In this document: positions 18,723 to 28,466 of the stretch, in pieces
Layout of the letters: each line of letters starts with the position of its first letter
How positions within the stretch are numbered: the first letter of the stretch is position 1
DNA from: Neokomagataea thailandica NBRC 106555
GTDB taxonomy: Bacteria; Pseudomonadota; Alphaproteobacteria; Acetobacterales; Acetobacteraceae
Length of the DNA stretch: 64,000 bases
Assembly (NCBI RefSeq): GCF_001598495.1
Contig: NZ_BCZB01000007.1
Location: 45,245 to 109,244, forward strand
Direction: 5' to 3'
Position numbers and translations under genes: made by a program
Notes under the pieces: model-generated
Seen by the model: only the letters and a program-made list of their open reading frames with translations
Told to the model about the DNA's origin: nothing
Database searches by the model: none

Positions 18723-20945
18723 ATGGCCAAGAAAACCTCAGCGCGTCAGCGCCCAGCCTCTATGCCGATGACATCTTTCCGGCCGGAGAAACAGGCAGCA
18801 AAACCGAAAACACGTCGGCTTGTGGTGCATTCGGAGTATGAGCCTGCGGGAGATCAACCAACGGCGATTGCGGAGTTGGTCGCGGGTGTTGAACGTGATG
18901 AGCGTGATCAGGTGTTATTGGGTGTTACAGGGTCCGGCAAAACCTTCACCATGGCCAAGGTGATTGAAGCGACGCAGAAACCAACGCTGATTTTGGCCCC
19001 GAATAAGACGCTGGCAGCGCAGCTTTATGGAGAAATGAAGCAGTTTTTTCCGGAAAACGCCGTCGAGTATTTTGTGTCGTATTACGATTATTATCAGCCA
19101 GAAGCCTATGTACCGCGTTCTGATACGTATATTGAAAAAGACAGCCAAATTAACGAACAAATTGACCGTATGCGCCATGCCGCGACGCAGGCTCTTTTGG
19201 AGCGCAATGATGTTGTGATCGTGGCGTCTGTCTCTTGTATTTACGGTATTGGCTCTGTTGAAACCTACTCCAAAATGGTGGTGCGTTTGGAGCACGGGGG
19301 TGAGATTGACCGCGAAAAGCTGATTAAAGCGTTAGTGGAGCTCCAATATCGGCGTAATGATGCTGCCTTCGAGCGTGGGACGTTCCGTGTGCGTGGGGAA
19401 CAAGTTGATATTTTCCCGGTACAAAATGAGGACCGGGCTTGGCGTGTGTCTTTGTTTGGGGATGAGATTGATCAGATCATTGAGTTTGATCCGCTGACGG
19501 GCAATAAAACAGCCGATCTGGCTGAGATCAGCGTGTACGCAAATTCCCATTATGTAACGCCACGCCCAACGCTTAATCAGGCGATGATTGGCATTAAGAA
19601 AGAGCTGAAGACCCGTTTGGAGCAGTTCCAGGCGGAGGGCAAAGTGCTTGAGGCAGAGCGTTTGTCCCAGCGTACGGCGTTTGATCTGGAAATGATCGAA
19701 ACGACGGGTGTGTGTAAGGGGATTGAAAACTACTCCCGTTATTTGTCTGGCCGTGGGCCGGGCGATCCACCACCGACATTGTTTGAGTATTTGCCAGAAG
19801 ATGCACTGCTGATTGTGGATGAAAGCCATGTCACCGTGCCGCAAATTGGCGGGATGGAGCGGGGTGATAGGGCACGGAAAACGGTCTTGTCAGATTTTGG
19901 TTTCCGGCTGCCATCGTGCATGGACAACCGTCCGCTTTCCTTTGAAGAGTGGAATATGTTTCGGCCGCAGACGGTGTGTGTGTCTGCCACGCCCGGCCCG
20001 TGGGAAATGGAGCAAACCGGAGGTGTGTTTGCCGAACAGATTATTCGCCCAACGGGGTTGATTGACCCTATTACGGATGTGCGCCCGGTTGAAGGGCAGG
20101 TTGATGATGTTCTGCACGAAATCCGCGCCACGGTTGCGAAGGGTGGCCGTGTGTTGGTGACGACCCTGACCAAGCGGATGTCTGAAGATCTAACGGAGTA
20201 TTTGGGGGAGGCCGGGGTCAAGGTTCGCTACTTACATTCGGATGTAGACACGCTGGAGCGGATTGAGATTATCCGTGATTTGCGCCTCGGCGCGTTTGAT
20301 GTGTTGGTTGGGATCAACTTGCTGCGGGAAGGCTTGGATATCCCGGAATGTTCGTTGGTCGCGATTTTAGACGCGGATAAAGAAGGGTTCCTGCGGTCTC
20401 GGACGTCTCTGATCCAGACGATTGGCCGTGCTGCGCGTAATGTGGATGGCCGTGTGCTGCTTTATGCGGATAAAATGACGGATAGTCTGACCTATGCCAT
20501 TGAAGAAACAGCGCGGCGGCGTGCGCGGCAAATGGCCTTTAATGAAGAGCATGGCATTACGCCGCAGACGGTAAGGTCACGCATTGGCGATGCGATGTCG
20601 TCTGTCTTTGAGCAAGATTATGTGACGGTGGCGCCAGATCAGGCGCAGGATACGCAGCAATTTGTGGGTAAGTCTCTGCCGGAGACGGTGAAAGAACTGG
20701 AGAAGCAGATGCGTGATGCTGCTGCGAATCTGGACTTTGAGCAGGCCGCGCGCTTGCGTGATGAAATCCGGCGCTTGGAGGCTCTTGATATGGGGCTGGA
20801 ACCGCCACCACTCCCGACATCAACAGCGGGTCGCCCCGGTATTCAGAAAACGGCTAAAGCCTCTGGTCCGGTGCCATTAGGGCCGGGCGGTGGCGGGTAC
20901 GATCCTGCGAAAAAGCGGGGTGGACAAGGTCGTAAGAAGCGTTAA
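18723..20945 (+). CDS. uvrB: Excinuclease ABC subunit B
   Basis: UvrB, the damage-verifying helicase-like subunit of nucleotide excision repair, which works with UvrA and UvrC. It has 740 residues, slightly longer than E. coli UvrB because of basic, low-complexity tails. Walker A GVTGSGKT is at 67-74. The beta-hairpin segment with [10 protein letters not shown] follows, then helicase motifs including DESHVT and QTIGRAARN. The C-terminal UVR domain is [21 protein letters not shown] sits 5 bases before the ATG. SOS control is common for uvrB, but I did not find a convincing LexA box upstream. Confidence 0.97.
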   Translation: MAKKTSARQRPASMPMTSFRPEKQAAKPKTRRLVVHSEYEPAGDQPTAIAELVAGVERDERDQVLLGVTGSGKTFTMAKVIEATQKPTLILAPNKTLAAQLYGEMKQFFPENAVEYFVSYYDYYQPEAYVPRSDTYIEKDSQINEQIDRMRHAATQALLERNDVVIVASVSCIYGIGSVETYSKMVVRLEHGGEIDREKLIKALVELQYRRNDAAFERGTFRVRGEQVDIFPVQNEDRAWRVSLFGDEIDQIIEFDPLTGNKTADLAEISVYANSHYVTPRPTLNQAMIGIKKELKTRLEQFQAEGKVLEAERLSQRTAFDLEMIETTGVCKGIENYSRYLSGRGPGDPPPTLFEYLPEDALLIVDESHVTVPQIGGMERGDRARKTVLSDFGFRLPSCMDNRPLSFEEWNMFRPQTVCVSATPGPWEMEQTGGVFAEQIIRPTGLIDPITDVRPVEGQVDDVLHEIRATVAKGGRVLVTTLTKRMSEDLTEYLGEAGVKVRYLHSDVDTLERIEIIRDLRLGAFDVLVGINLLREGLDIPECSLVAILDADKEGFLRSRTSLIQTIGRAARNVDGRVLLYADKMTDSLTYAIEETARRRARQMAFNEEHGITPQTVRSRIGDAMSSVFEQDYVTVAPDQAQDTQQFVGKSLPETVKELEKQMRDAAANLDFEQAARLRDEIRRLEALDMGLEPPPLPTSTAGRPGIQKTAKASGPVPLGPGGGGYDPAKKRGGQGRKKR

Positions 20946-20994
20946 TCCCTGCGGGAAAGAGTACAACCTATAGCGTAAAAGGCAGATAGACCCC

Positions 20995-21891
20995 ATGATC
21001 GAACTGACCAAAGGGCAAAACACCGTCACGGTTTTTCCAGAGTTGGGCGGCGCGCTGGGCGCATGGTGTTTTGATGGGCAAGAGGTGTTCTTGCCTGTGG
21101 CGAATGCGGATTTGAAGGCGCAGAAGGGCGAGGCCGTTGGCGCGTATCCGCTGGTGCCGTATTCAAACCGGATTGCGGATGGCCGCTTTGAAGTGGATGG
21201 GACCGCGTATCAGCTTGACCGCAATATGGGGGATCATCCGCATACGATTCACGGCAATAGTTGGGAATTGCCGTGGGTAGTAGCGCATAAGACAGAGAGC
21301 CATGTTGTGCTCACCTTGGAACACCGCCCGAATGTTGAAGCGCGGCAAGATGAGCGGCAATGGCCATTCGCGTATCGTGCAGTGCTCGTGTATCAACTGC
21401 ATAATGATGGCCTCGCCGTTGAGATGGTCGTCGAGAATTTGGACGATGTAGAACAGCCTGTCGGGTTTGGGTTTCATCCCTTTTTAGCCGCCCAAGGACC
21501 AGCGACGCTGCGTTTTGAAGCAGATTCTGTGTGGATTACGGATGCGCAAGGTTTGCCTATTCGCCATGAAAAGACGGATGGTGAGTGGTCTTTTGCGCAG
21601 CCCGTTGATGCACATGCGCGGTTTATTGATAATTGCTTTGCCGGGTTCAAGGGGGCGGCAGAGTTGGTGCGGCCAGAGGTTGGATTGACGGTTCGTGTTG
21701 AAGCCGATCCGATCTTTCAGCATGCGGTCGTTTTTACAGCACCGGATGGGCCATTTGTCGCGTTAGAGCCTGTAACGAATATGACGGATGCGATTAACCG
21801 CCCAGACATTGCCGGGCGTGGTTTGCATGTGTTGAAGCCGGGTGCGCGCATTGGTGGGGCTATGCGCTTTCGTATTGCCCGTTCTGCTTAA
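20995..21891 (+). CDS. Aldose 1-epimerase family protein
   Basis: Galactose-mutarotase-like protein of 298 residues. It probably interconverts the anomers of an aldose, or of a sugar phosphate. Visible family motifs are PLVPYSNRIADGRF (sugar-binding Asn-Arg), HTIHGNSWELPW carrying the catalytic-type histidine, and GFGFHPFL with a second histidine. The gene follows uvrB by 49 bases. It may belong with sugar oxidation, but the exact sugar cannot be inferred. Confidence 0.88.
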   Translation: MIELTKGQNTVTVFPELGGALGAWCFDGQEVFLPVANADLKAQKGEAVGAYPLVPYSNRIADGRFEVDGTAYQLDRNMGDHPHTIHGNSWELPWVVAHKTESHVVLTLEHRPNVEARQDERQWPFAYRAVLVYQLHNDGLAVEMVVENLDDVEQPVGFGFHPFLAAQGPATLRFEADSVWITDAQGLPIRHEKTDGEWSFAQPVDAHARFIDNCFAGFKGAAELVRPEVGLTVRVEADPIFQHAVVFTAPDGPFVALEPVTNMTDAINRPDIAGRGLHVLKPGARIGGAMRFRIARSA

Positions 21892-22092
21892 GAGGTATGC
21901 TTCTGGGCCATCATAGCTTGATGCAAGTCAAGCTGTGCTGAAAGGGAAGGCATAGGGTGACGTTGTCCGGCGGGGAGAGCTGATGAAAACCGCCCGGCAG
22001 CATGTTGCCCCCCTTAGAGAGTGGTGTCGTGCCCCGGGGGTGATGCTTTCCTTCGCTGATCGGACTGTTTTTGTCAGCGCAGGAGCCAGACC

Positions 22093-23244
22093 ATGGCCGC
22101 GACAACATTTTATATTCCTTCCGTCAACATTTCAGGCGCAGGCTGTTTGGCTGACGCTGTTAAAACCATCAAGAGCTATGGCTTTAAGCGCGCCCTGATT
22201 GTGAGTGATGCTTTCCTTGTGAAGAGCGGTGTCGTCGCACGGATTGCGACCCTGCTTCAGGGGGAACAGATTGATAGTGCTGTGTATGACGGAGTCATGC
22301 CGAACCCGACCGTTGCAAGCGTTAATGAAGGCTTGGCGTTGGTTCAAAAAGCGCAGTGTGATTTCGTTATTTCTGCGGGGGGCGGGTCACCTCATGACTG
22401 TGCCAAGGGCATTGCATTATTGGCAACAAATGGTGGAAAAATTGCGGATTATGAGGGCGTAGATCGCTCGACGAAGCCGCAATTACCCTTGGTTGCGATT
22501 AACACGACGGCGGGTACCGCCAGTGAAATGACGCGCTTTTGTATTATTACGGATGAAGTGCGCCATATTAAAATGGCAATTGTAGACCGTAACGTCACGC
22601 CAATGTTGTCGGTTAATGACCCCGAATTGATGGCGGGTATGCCGCCAAAATTAACGGCGGCAACGGGTATGGACGCGTTGACACATGCTGTTGAAGCCTA
22701 TGTCTCGACAGCGGCAACGCCCATTACCGATGCGTGTGCGTTGCAAGCCGTGAAGCTGATTTCAGCGAATTTACGGACCGCCTTCCGTGAGGGCAGCAAT
22801 ATGCCCGCTCGTGAAGCCATGGCTTATGCACAGTTTTTGGCAGGTATGGCCTTTAACAATGCTTCTTTAGGTTACGTGCATGCGATGGCTCACCAGTTGG
22901 GTGGGTTTTATAACTTACCACACGGCGTGTGTAATGCTGTGCTTCTGCCTTTCGTTCAAAGCTATAATGCACCGAGCTGTGCTGCTCGTCTGGGCGAGAT
23001 TGCCGAAGCAATGGGCGAGAATGTGGATGGACAAACTGCTGAGCAGGCCGCTCAGACGTGTTTGAATGCAATCCGTAAGCTTGCGGGTGATCTGGAGATC
23101 CCATCCGGTTTGACGGCTTTGGGTGTGAAGCGTGGCGACATTCCGACATTGGCTGCCAATGCTTTGAAAGATGCTTGTGCGTTAACGAACCCGCGGCAAG
23201 GGACGCAGGCAGAAGTCGAGGCTATTTTTGAAGGAGCGTTATAG
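22093..23244 (+). CDS. Iron-containing (group III) alcohol dehydrogenase
   Basis: Cytoplasmic NAD(P)-dependent dehydrogenase of the iron-containing group III family (FucO/YiaY/AdhB type), 383 residues, full length. The dinucleotide-binding [13 protein letters not shown] is at 96-108. All four metal ligands are in their usual places: Asp194, His198, His263 and His277 ([12 protein letters not shown] and [14 protein letters not shown]). Substrates of relatives include ethanol, propanediol and threonine-like alcohols; which applies here is unknown. A 201-base gap precedes it in which I see no gene or recognised riboswitch. The start is preceded by AGGAG about 8 bases upstream. Confidence 0.92.
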   Translation: MAATTFYIPSVNISGAGCLADAVKTIKSYGFKRALIVSDAFLVKSGVVARIATLLQGEQIDSAVYDGVMPNPTVASVNEGLALVQKAQCDFVISAGGGSPHDCAKGIALLATNGGKIADYEGVDRSTKPQLPLVAINTTAGTASEMTRFCIITDEVRHIKMAIVDRNVTPMLSVNDPELMAGMPPKLTAATGMDALTHAVEAYVSTAATPITDACALQAVKLISANLRTAFREGSNMPAREAMAYAQFLAGMAFNNASLGYVHAMAHQLGGFYNLPHGVCNAVLLPFVQSYNAPSCAARLGEIAEAMGENVDGQTAEQAAQTCLNAIRKLAGDLEIPSGLTALGVKRGDIPTLAANALKDACALTNPRQGTQAEVEAIFEGAL

Positions 23245-23342
23245 TCTTTCTAAAAGGTATCATTGCCTTAAGAGGGGCTAGGTGAGCGTATCGGAGAAGA
23301 GCGGGCTTTACGTCTTCTCGCGATAGGCTCATGATGAAACGA

Positions 23343-23387
23343 ACAGACGGCGGCGTCTTCCGGCATATGCGGGGAGGCGCCGTTTGT
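23343..23387 (+). terminator. Hairpin after the alcohol dehydrogenase gene
   Basis: A 10-base stem (23343-23352 with 23378-23387, one G-U pair) is followed by a short GTGTTTT. A weaker inner stem extends it. It lies about 100 bases after the dehydrogenase stop and 35 bases before greB. It is a probable terminator with a poor T run. Confidence 0.55.
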
Positions 23388-23421
23388 GTTTTGCGTATGT
23401 GATTGGTGAATGGGGAGCATA

Positions 23422-23916
23422 ATGGCAGAGAAGACGGCGCTGTCCGATTATCTTTCGCCGCAAGGAGCGGCCACAATGCGGGCTGAGCTTAAAATGTTAG
23501 CTCAGGAAGAGCGGCCTCGTGTGGTTGAGATCGTGTCATGGGCGGCTAGTAACGGTGATCGCTCAGAAAATGCGGATTACCAATATGGCAAGCGCCGTTT
23601 GAGAGAGATTGATCGGCGTTTGCGTTTTCTCGGTAAGCGTTTGGAGCGTGCGGTTATTGTGGACCCGGCTGCGCAAACGGTGCGTGATCGCGTGTTTTTC
23701 GGTGCGATGGTGACGTATGTGGACGAGGATGATACCGAGCATACCGTCACGATTTTAGGGGTGGATGAAGCCGAGCTTGCGCGGGGTGAGGTGAGTTTAG
23801 TGTCACCTATTGCACGGGCTTTGATGCGCACGCGTGTAGGCGATGTGGTGATGCTGCAAACGCCGCGTGGGCCGGTTGAGATTGAGGTCCTACGTATTCA
23901 ATATCCAGAGGGATGA
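23422..23916 (+). CDS. greB: Transcription elongation factor GreB
   Basis: GreB rescues backtracked RNA polymerase by stimulating transcript cleavage. It has 164 residues. The N-terminal coiled coil has the acidic tip and GreB-type signature SENADYQYGKRRLREIDRR, and the C-terminal domain is FKBP-like (VSLVSPIARALM). YQYGKRRLREIDRR separates GreB from GreA. I chose ATG 23422 because GGGGAG ends 4 bases upstream; an in-frame ATG four codons earlier has no such site. Confidence 0.93.
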   Translation: MAEKTALSDYLSPQGAATMRAELKMLAQEERPRVVEIVSWAASNGDRSENADYQYGKRRLREIDRRLRFLGKRLERAVIVDPAAQTVRDRVFFGAMVTYVDEDDTEHTVTILGVDEAELARGEVSLVSPIARALMRTRVGDVVMLQTPRGPVEIEVLRIQYPEG

Positions 23917-23940
23917 AAGGGGGTTTCTCTGTGTCTATGC

Positions 23941-23951
23941 GGGGGGGGGGG
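23941..23951 (+). repeat. Run of 11 G residues
   Basis: An uninterrupted run of 11 G lies 24 bases after the greB stop, in the 253-base greB-gshB gap. No gene clearly spans it. An open frame of about 90 codons from 23867 crosses it but has no protein character. Such tracts slip easily, so the length could vary between cells or be a sequencing error. Confidence 0.9.
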
Positions 23952-24169
23952 CGCGTCAGTTACATATGAGGGTAGAAAACCACATATCGCTTTCAGCGCC
24001 GTCATTGGTCATAAGCGTGCTCGTAAACGTATGGCGCTTTTCTTCTTGCTCCGGCGTGAAAGAGTGTTTTGCGCATTTTAGGCAATTACGGTGGCGGCAG
24101 TTCTGTTTTAGAGTGTTTAAAAATGGCACGGTTTAACCGTACTGATGATGGTTTTTAAGGATAAGACAA

Positions 24170-25153
24170 ATGGCATCCTCCCTTCGCGTCGCCGTGCAGA
24201 TGGACCCGCTTGAGCAGGTCGATATTAATGGAGATTCCACGTTTGCTTTGATGTTGGAAGCGCAGGCGCGGGGGCACAAGCTCTGGGTTTATCCAGTGAC
24301 GGAATTGAGCTTGGCAGAGGGGGGGGCGGCAGATGTTGGCGGGCGTTTGCGCGCGCGGGCACGTCCGGTTGAGGTGCGCCGCCAGAAGGGGGACCATGCG
24401 ACGTTTGGTGAGGAAGAAACGTTATCATTAGCGGATACGGATGTGGTTCTGATGCGTCAGGATCCGCCATTTGATATGGGCTATATTACGGCGACGCATC
24501 TGCTGGAGCACGTGCATGGTGTGGGGGAAGGGCGCTCTTTGGTGGTGAATGACCCGGCTGCTGTGCGTAATGCTCCTGAAAAACTCCTAGTGACTCATTT
24601 TCCGCATTTGATGCCGCCGACTTTGATTGCATGGAGCCCGAAGGAGATTGAAGCATTCCGTGATGTTCATAAAGATATCATCGTGAAGCCGCTTTTCGGG
24701 AATGGTGGGGCGGGTATCTTCCGTATTAAGCCGGGTGATGAAAACCTAAAGTCCCTGCTGGAAATGCATTTTGCACGCTCACGTGAGCCTTTGATGATCC
24801 AGCGTTATGAACCTGCCGTGCGGCAAGGGGATAAGCGGATCATTCTGGTGGATGGTCAACCGATTGGTGCGATTAATCGTGTGCCTGCGGAGGGTGAAGC
24901 GCGGTCGAACATGCATGTTGGTGGACGCGCAGTGCGTGTGGATCTGACCGAGCGTGACCGGGAGATTTGTGAAGCAATTGGCCCTTATCTGCGTGACAAT
25001 GGGTTGATCTTCACGGGTATTGATGTGATCGGGAATTGGCTGACGGAAATTAATGTGACGTCACCAACAGGCTTGCAGGAGTTAGATCGCTTTGATGGGA
25101 TCAATAGCGCTGGCTTGATATGGGATGCGATTGAGCGTCGGTTGGGTGTTTAA
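24170..25153 (+). CDS. gshB: Glutathione synthetase
   Basis: Cytoplasmic ATP-grasp ligase that joins gamma-glutamylcysteine and glycine to give glutathione. It has 327 residues, close to the proteobacterial length. Visible motifs are [12 protein letters not shown] in the N-terminal domain, [13 protein letters not shown], the ATP-grasp [16 protein letters not shown], and the C-terminal metal/ATP region ending [13 protein letters not shown]. gshA is not in the window. Its stop overlaps the stop of the small convergent membrane-protein gene by 4 bases. The enzyme supplies substrate for the glutathione peroxidase homologue at 45 kb, although many such homologues use thioredoxin. Confidence 0.95.
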   Translation: MASSLRVAVQMDPLEQVDINGDSTFALMLEAQARGHKLWVYPVTELSLAEGGAADVGGRLRARARPVEVRRQKGDHATFGEEETLSLADTDVVLMRQDPPFDMGYITATHLLEHVHGVGEGRSLVVNDPAAVRNAPEKLLVTHFPHLMPPTLIAWSPKEIEAFRDVHKDIIVKPLFGNGGAGIFRIKPGDENLKSLLEMHFARSREPLMIQRYEPAVRQGDKRIILVDGQPIGAINRVPAEGEARSNMHVGGRAVRVDLTERDREICEAIGPYLRDNGLIFTGIDVIGNWLTEINVTSPTGLQELDRFDGINSAGLIWDAIERRLGV

Positions 25154-25356
25154 GCACCCTTTTTATCCTGCGGTGATTGTGGTGGTTGGTGGTCTTTAAA
25201 AGGGTAAGCGGCAGCAAACTCTTCAGGTGTTGTTTTAGGGAGTTCGTCTTTGGTCAGTTTATTATCAAGCCAAGGACGTAATTTATCCTTGAAGAACAGG
25301 AGATAAGCTGTTGGCCAAATGATCACCACGAAGCAGATGAGCAAGATGTTAAGCAT
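25150..25356 (-). CDS. Small single-pass membrane protein, unknown function
   Basis: A 68-residue protein with one N-terminal hydrophobic segment (about residues 2-22) and a charged, proline-rich C-terminal tail. I do not recognise a family. I chose ATG 25356 because GGAGG lies 10 bases upstream; the longer frame to 25446 adds an implausible leader. It converges on gshB with a 4-base stop overlap and is divergent from the methyltransferase gene at 25520. Confidence 0.6.
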   Translation of the reverse strand: MLNILLICFVVIIWPTAYLLFFKDKLRPWLDNKLTKDELPKTTPEEFAAAYPFKDHQPPQSPQDKKGA

Positions 25357-25519
25357 CGTGGATAGGCCTCCATACTGAGATTTTTTGCACGAACACAACA
25401 AACTAAGACATACCATGTCTTGCCAGAAGCCCCCTGACAAGGGCAAGAAGAGGCCAACTATCCGCCTATAGTCTCTTTGTCGATGTGACAGAGAGCGGAG
25501 ACAGAAGGTTTCATCACGT

Positions 25520-26176
25520 ATGTCCTCACCTTCATCGCCCCAATCAGCGCTTGATGCTGAAGCCGTAAAAGCGGCGTATCGCCGTTGGGCACGTGTTTAT
25601 GACACTGTGTTTGGCCGTGTTTCGGGAATGGGCCGTAAGCGCGCGGTAGCTGAAGTCAACGCTTTGCCCGGTGAGCGTGTGCTTGAAGTGGGTGTTGGTA
25701 CGGGTTTGGCCCTGCCATTTTATAACCAAAATAAGCGTATTACAGGCATTGATTTGTCAGAAGATATGCTGGAGCGTGCGCGGATGCGTGTGTTGCAGAA
25801 AGGTCTGACAAACATTGATGACCTTGTGGAGATGGATGCGGAAGCCACGCGCTTCGAAGATAATAGTTTTGATATTGCGGTGGCGATGTTCGTGGCCTCT
25901 GTGGTGCCACATCCGGACCGTTTGTTGGCAGAATTGAAGCGTATTGTGCGTCCGGGTGGGCATATTTTGTTTGTGAATCATTTTTTAGCACAGGGCGGCC
26001 TGCGCTTGGCGATTGAGCGCGGAACGGCTCGTGCGTCCCGGTCTTTGGGCTGGAATACGGATTTCGCGATTGAAACTTTGTTGCCACCAGAGGACTTGGC
26101 GCGGGCAAGTATTCGCCCTGTTCCGCCTATGGGGTTCTTTACGCTCGTGACATTGCCGCATGAGGGTTCTAAATAA
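25520..26176 (+). CDS. pmtA: Phosphatidylethanolamine N-methyltransferase (PmtA type)
   Basis: Soluble class I SAM-dependent methyltransferase of 218 residues. It resembles the Rhodobacter-type PmtA, which methylates phosphatidylethanolamine stepwise to phosphatidylcholine. The N-terminal YRRWARVYDTVFGRV is typical of that group. SAM motif I is VLEVGVGTGLALP near residue 54, followed by GIDLSEDML and IVRPGGHILFVNHF. Acetic acid bacteria contain phosphatidylcholine, which fits. A ubiquinone/menaquinone-type methyltransferase is the main alternative. The COX1-like gene follows after about 135 bases. Confidence 0.8.
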   Translation: MSSPSSPQSALDAEAVKAAYRRWARVYDTVFGRVSGMGRKRAVAEVNALPGERVLEVGVGTGLALPFYNQNKRITGIDLSEDMLERARMRVLQKGLTNIDDLVEMDAEATRFEDNSFDIAVAMFVASVVPHPDRLLAELKRIVRPGGHILFVNHFLAQGGLRLAIERGTARASRSLGWNTDFAIETLLPPEDLARASIRPVPPMGFFTLVTLPHEGSK

Positions 26177-26310
26177 CATTTTGCAGCCCTGGTCGCCTGA
26201 TCGGCGTTTGGCACTGATGTCTCACAAGAGTCGGCGCCGAGACTTCCGACGCTCGCTGTCATAAAGCCTCATTGTTCGAGGCGCCTTGAAGAAGGACAGA
26301 CTGCGCGATC

Positions 26311-27504
26311 ATGTTGTTTCCGGCCATTACGTCACGCCCAGCTTTTTCCGTACGAAAGCTGGGCCTTGCTTATTTGTTATTAGCGCTCTTCGCGGGGGTG
26401 CTGGGTGGTGTACTCGCCCTTCCGGGAGGCGGCTTCGCTGCAACGCCCGGGTTAGTGCTGTGCCATGGTATATTAATGGCCTTTTTTGTGGTGATCCCAG
26501 CCTGTTTGGGCGGGTTTGCGCAGCTTCAACTTCCTAAAGCGTTGGGTGTAGAGCGCACCGTGCTTTCTGGGCTGTCATTTGCCGGTTTTGGTCTTCTTTC
26601 TTCTGGCGTGGTGTTGTTGCCTCTGCTGCCTTTGATGTCTCTACTGTTATGGGCGTTGGGTGCTGTGACGGTAGCGATGGATATTATCGTGACGGTTTTA
26701 GAAGGGCGTACGCAATCTTTTCGGGAATTGCCGCCGTTTGTCTGGTCGCTCTTGGCAACGGCCTGTGGGGTGATCGTTGTGGCGCCAGCCTTGGCTGCGA
26801 TGATAACCCGTACCGTTTTGGCGGGGATAGGGCGTGCGGCTGTTATGTCCGCGGCATCTTTTGCGCATTTGCTCCAAGTGCCAGAGGCATCATTGATGCT
26901 GGTGCCTGCCTTGGGGCTGATATGTTCACTGCTGCCTGTTGGGCGGGGTGCATTGAGTGCGCGTATTGCTCCATATGTGTTTGCATGTGCTGGTGTGTTG
27001 GGGCCTCTTCTTTGGCTTGATAGCGTTTTTACGTCTTATCCACTGAGCGTTGTCCAAGTGTTTATATGGGTGACGCAAATTCTGCCGGCCGTCGTGATGC
27101 TTGGCGCGCTTTTGCGGGATGTATGGGCTGAGCGGGGCGCGCTGGATGAAATGGCCTTGTGGGGGCTTGGGGCGTTGTTACTGCTGACCGCCGGTTGGGG
27201 GCCGTCATTACTGGTGGTGGCTGGCGGGCATTCCGCAGCAGCTTTTGGTAGTTTGATGGCTGTTTGTGGCGGGTTGTATGCATGGTTGAACAGCTTTTCT
27301 GGTGGTTGTGTGCCGGGCTGGCTGTGCCGTGGGCATGCTGTTGTCACTCTATTGGGGGCGCTATGCTCTTTAACGCCGTCTTTGGGGGTTATTGGTGGTG
27401 CTGTCATGGGGGTAAGTTTGCTGGGCTTTGTGGCTGTGGGTATTGTGCTGAGTTGGCAGGGTGTGCGGGCGCAAGTTGAGCCGCACGTGGGTGTTTCGTC
27501 ATGA
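26311..27504 (+). CDS. Degenerate cytochrome c oxidase subunit I-like membrane protein
   Basis: A 397-residue polytopic membrane protein. I align it by eye to cytochrome oxidase subunit I (usually about 530 residues). LCHGILMAFFVVIPACLGGF (His52) matches the AHG-type helix holding one low-spin haem ligand. VWSLLATACGVIVVAPALA matches the next conserved helix. VPEAS (190-194) replaces HPEVY, WLDSVFTSY (235-243) replaces WAHHMFTVG, and VVAGGHSAA (302-310) replaces VVAHFHYVL. So all CuB histidines, the crosslinked tyrosine and the high-spin haem ligand are gone, while His52 and His307, matching both low-spin haem ligands, remain. The K-channel lysine and propionate arginines also seem absent. 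The frame is intact and overlaps ctaB by 4 bases. It cannot reduce oxygen in the usual way; its role is unknown. Confidence 0.78.
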   Translation: MLFPAITSRPAFSVRKLGLAYLLLALFAGVLGGVLALPGGGFAATPGLVLCHGILMAFFVVIPACLGGFAQLQLPKALGVERTVLSGLSFAGFGLLSSGVVLLPLLPLMSLLLWALGAVTVAMDIIVTVLEGRTQSFRELPPFVWSLLATACGVIVVAPALAAMITRTVLAGIGRAAVMSAASFAHLLQVPEASLMLVPALGLICSLLPVGRGALSARIAPYVFACAGVLGPLLWLDSVFTSYPLSVVQVFIWVTQILPAVVMLGALLRDVWAERGALDEMALWGLGALLLLTAGWGPSLLVVAGGHSAAAFGSLMAVCGGLYAWLNSFSGGCVPGWLCRGHAVVTLLGALCSLTPSLGVIGGAVMGVSLLGFVAVGIVLSWQGVRAQVEPHVGVSS

Positions 27505-28466
27505 GTGCCGCGAGTGCTCTTGCGGCGTTAAGGGCGCAGCCCTTTGTGGCTGTATTGACGGAACCCGGGGCTGGTGGGGAGTCTTCGCTGCGGGAATGGC
27601 TGGCCTTGCTGAAACCGCGTGTGATTTCTTTGGTGGTCTTTACGGGGGCCGCAGGTATGGCTGTGGCGCCTCAATGGCCTTCTATTCCTTTGGGTCTGAT
27701 CACCATTTTGTGCATCTGTATTGGTGCCGGTGCCGCCGGTGCCATTAATATGTGGTATGATCGGGATATTGATGCCGTCATGCGGCGGACTGCCACACGT
27801 CCTATTCCAGATGGGCGTATGGGTGCTGAGGGGGCCTTGCTGTACGGGATTGTGCTCTCTGTATTGTCTGTTGTGGTGCTGGGTTTGGCGACGAATGCGC
27901 TGGCTGCTGGTATTTTGGCATTTTCAATTTTTTTCTACAGCGTCGTTTATACAATGTGGCTGAAGCGCCGTACGCCGCAGAATATTGTTATTGGCGGTGC
28001 GGCAGGTGCTTTCCCGCCGATGATCGGCTGGGCGGCATCTATGGATAGTTTGTCCGTTTTGCCGGTGGCGATGTTTGCGATTGTTTTTTTGTGGACACCG
28101 CCGCATTTTTGGTCCCTCTCGCTGTATGCGTGCAAGGATTATGATGCGGCCGGGATACCGATGTTGCCCGTTATACGTGGAGCGCGCCATACACGCTGGC
28201 AGATCCTGCTATATACGTTTATTCTTACTGCTTGTTCTTTGGCACCGTCTGTGACGCATGAATGCGGGTGGTTTTATACCGTGACGACGTCTTTGCTTGA
28301 TGCGGGATTTATCGCCTGTGCAGTACGGGTTTTGCGTGATCAGCAAGACGAGCATGGTGTGAGCTTGACGAAGGACGCCCCGGCACGCTTTGCCTTCCGC
28401 TATTCGTTGGCGTATTTGTTTTTATTATTTTGTGGATTATTGGTTGATCGGGTGCTGTTGGCATGA
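27501..28466 (+). CDS. ctaB: Protohaem IX farnesyltransferase (haem O synthase)
   Basis: Inner-membrane UbiA-family prenyltransferase that adds farnesyl to haem b, making haem O for haem-copper oxidases. It has 321 residues and about nine membrane segments. The Mg-binding aspartate motif NMWYDRDID is at 83-91, followed by MRRTATRPIP. The second loop, near YTMWLKRRTPQNIVIGG, and the helix with WTPPHFWSL are characteristic. Its ATG overlaps the stop of the COX1-like gene, and its stop overlaps the coxF start. Since the neighbouring COX1-like protein lacks an oxygen-reducing centre, CtaB most likely serves a cytochrome bo3 quinol oxidase encoded elsewhere. Confidence 0.96.
   Translation: MSAASALAALRAQPFVAVLTEPGAGGESSLREWLALLKPRVISLVVFTGAAGMAVAPQWPSIPLGLITILCICIGAGAAGAINMWYDRDIDAVMRRTATRPIPDGRMGAEGALLYGIVLSVLSVVVLGLATNALAAGILAFSIFFYSVVYTMWLKRRTPQNIVIGGAAGAFPPMIGWAASMDSLSVLPVAMFAIVFLWTPPHFWSLSLYACKDYDAAGIPMLPVIRGARHTRWQILLYTFILTACSLAPSVTHECGWFYTVTTSLLDAGFIACAVRVLRDQQDEHGVSLTKDAPARFAFRYSLAYLFLLFCGLLVDRVLLA

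Noticed and set aside
21892..22092. Possible riboswitch or leader before the alcohol dehydrogenase gene
   Set aside because: Several short GC stems are present, but I could not match a known riboswitch core, so I do not annotate one.
23867..24136. 89-codon frame crossing the poly-G tract after greB
   Set aside because: It overlaps the greB end, lacks a ribosome-binding site and has no protein-like pattern.
26286..27748. Frameshift or pseudogene explanation for the COX1-like gene
   Set aside because: Other frames (26286-26537, 26649-27020, 27264-27479) give Cys/Gly-rich shadow peptides without oxidase motifs. All recognisable subunit I pieces are in the single frame 26311-27504, so the motif losses are substitutions.
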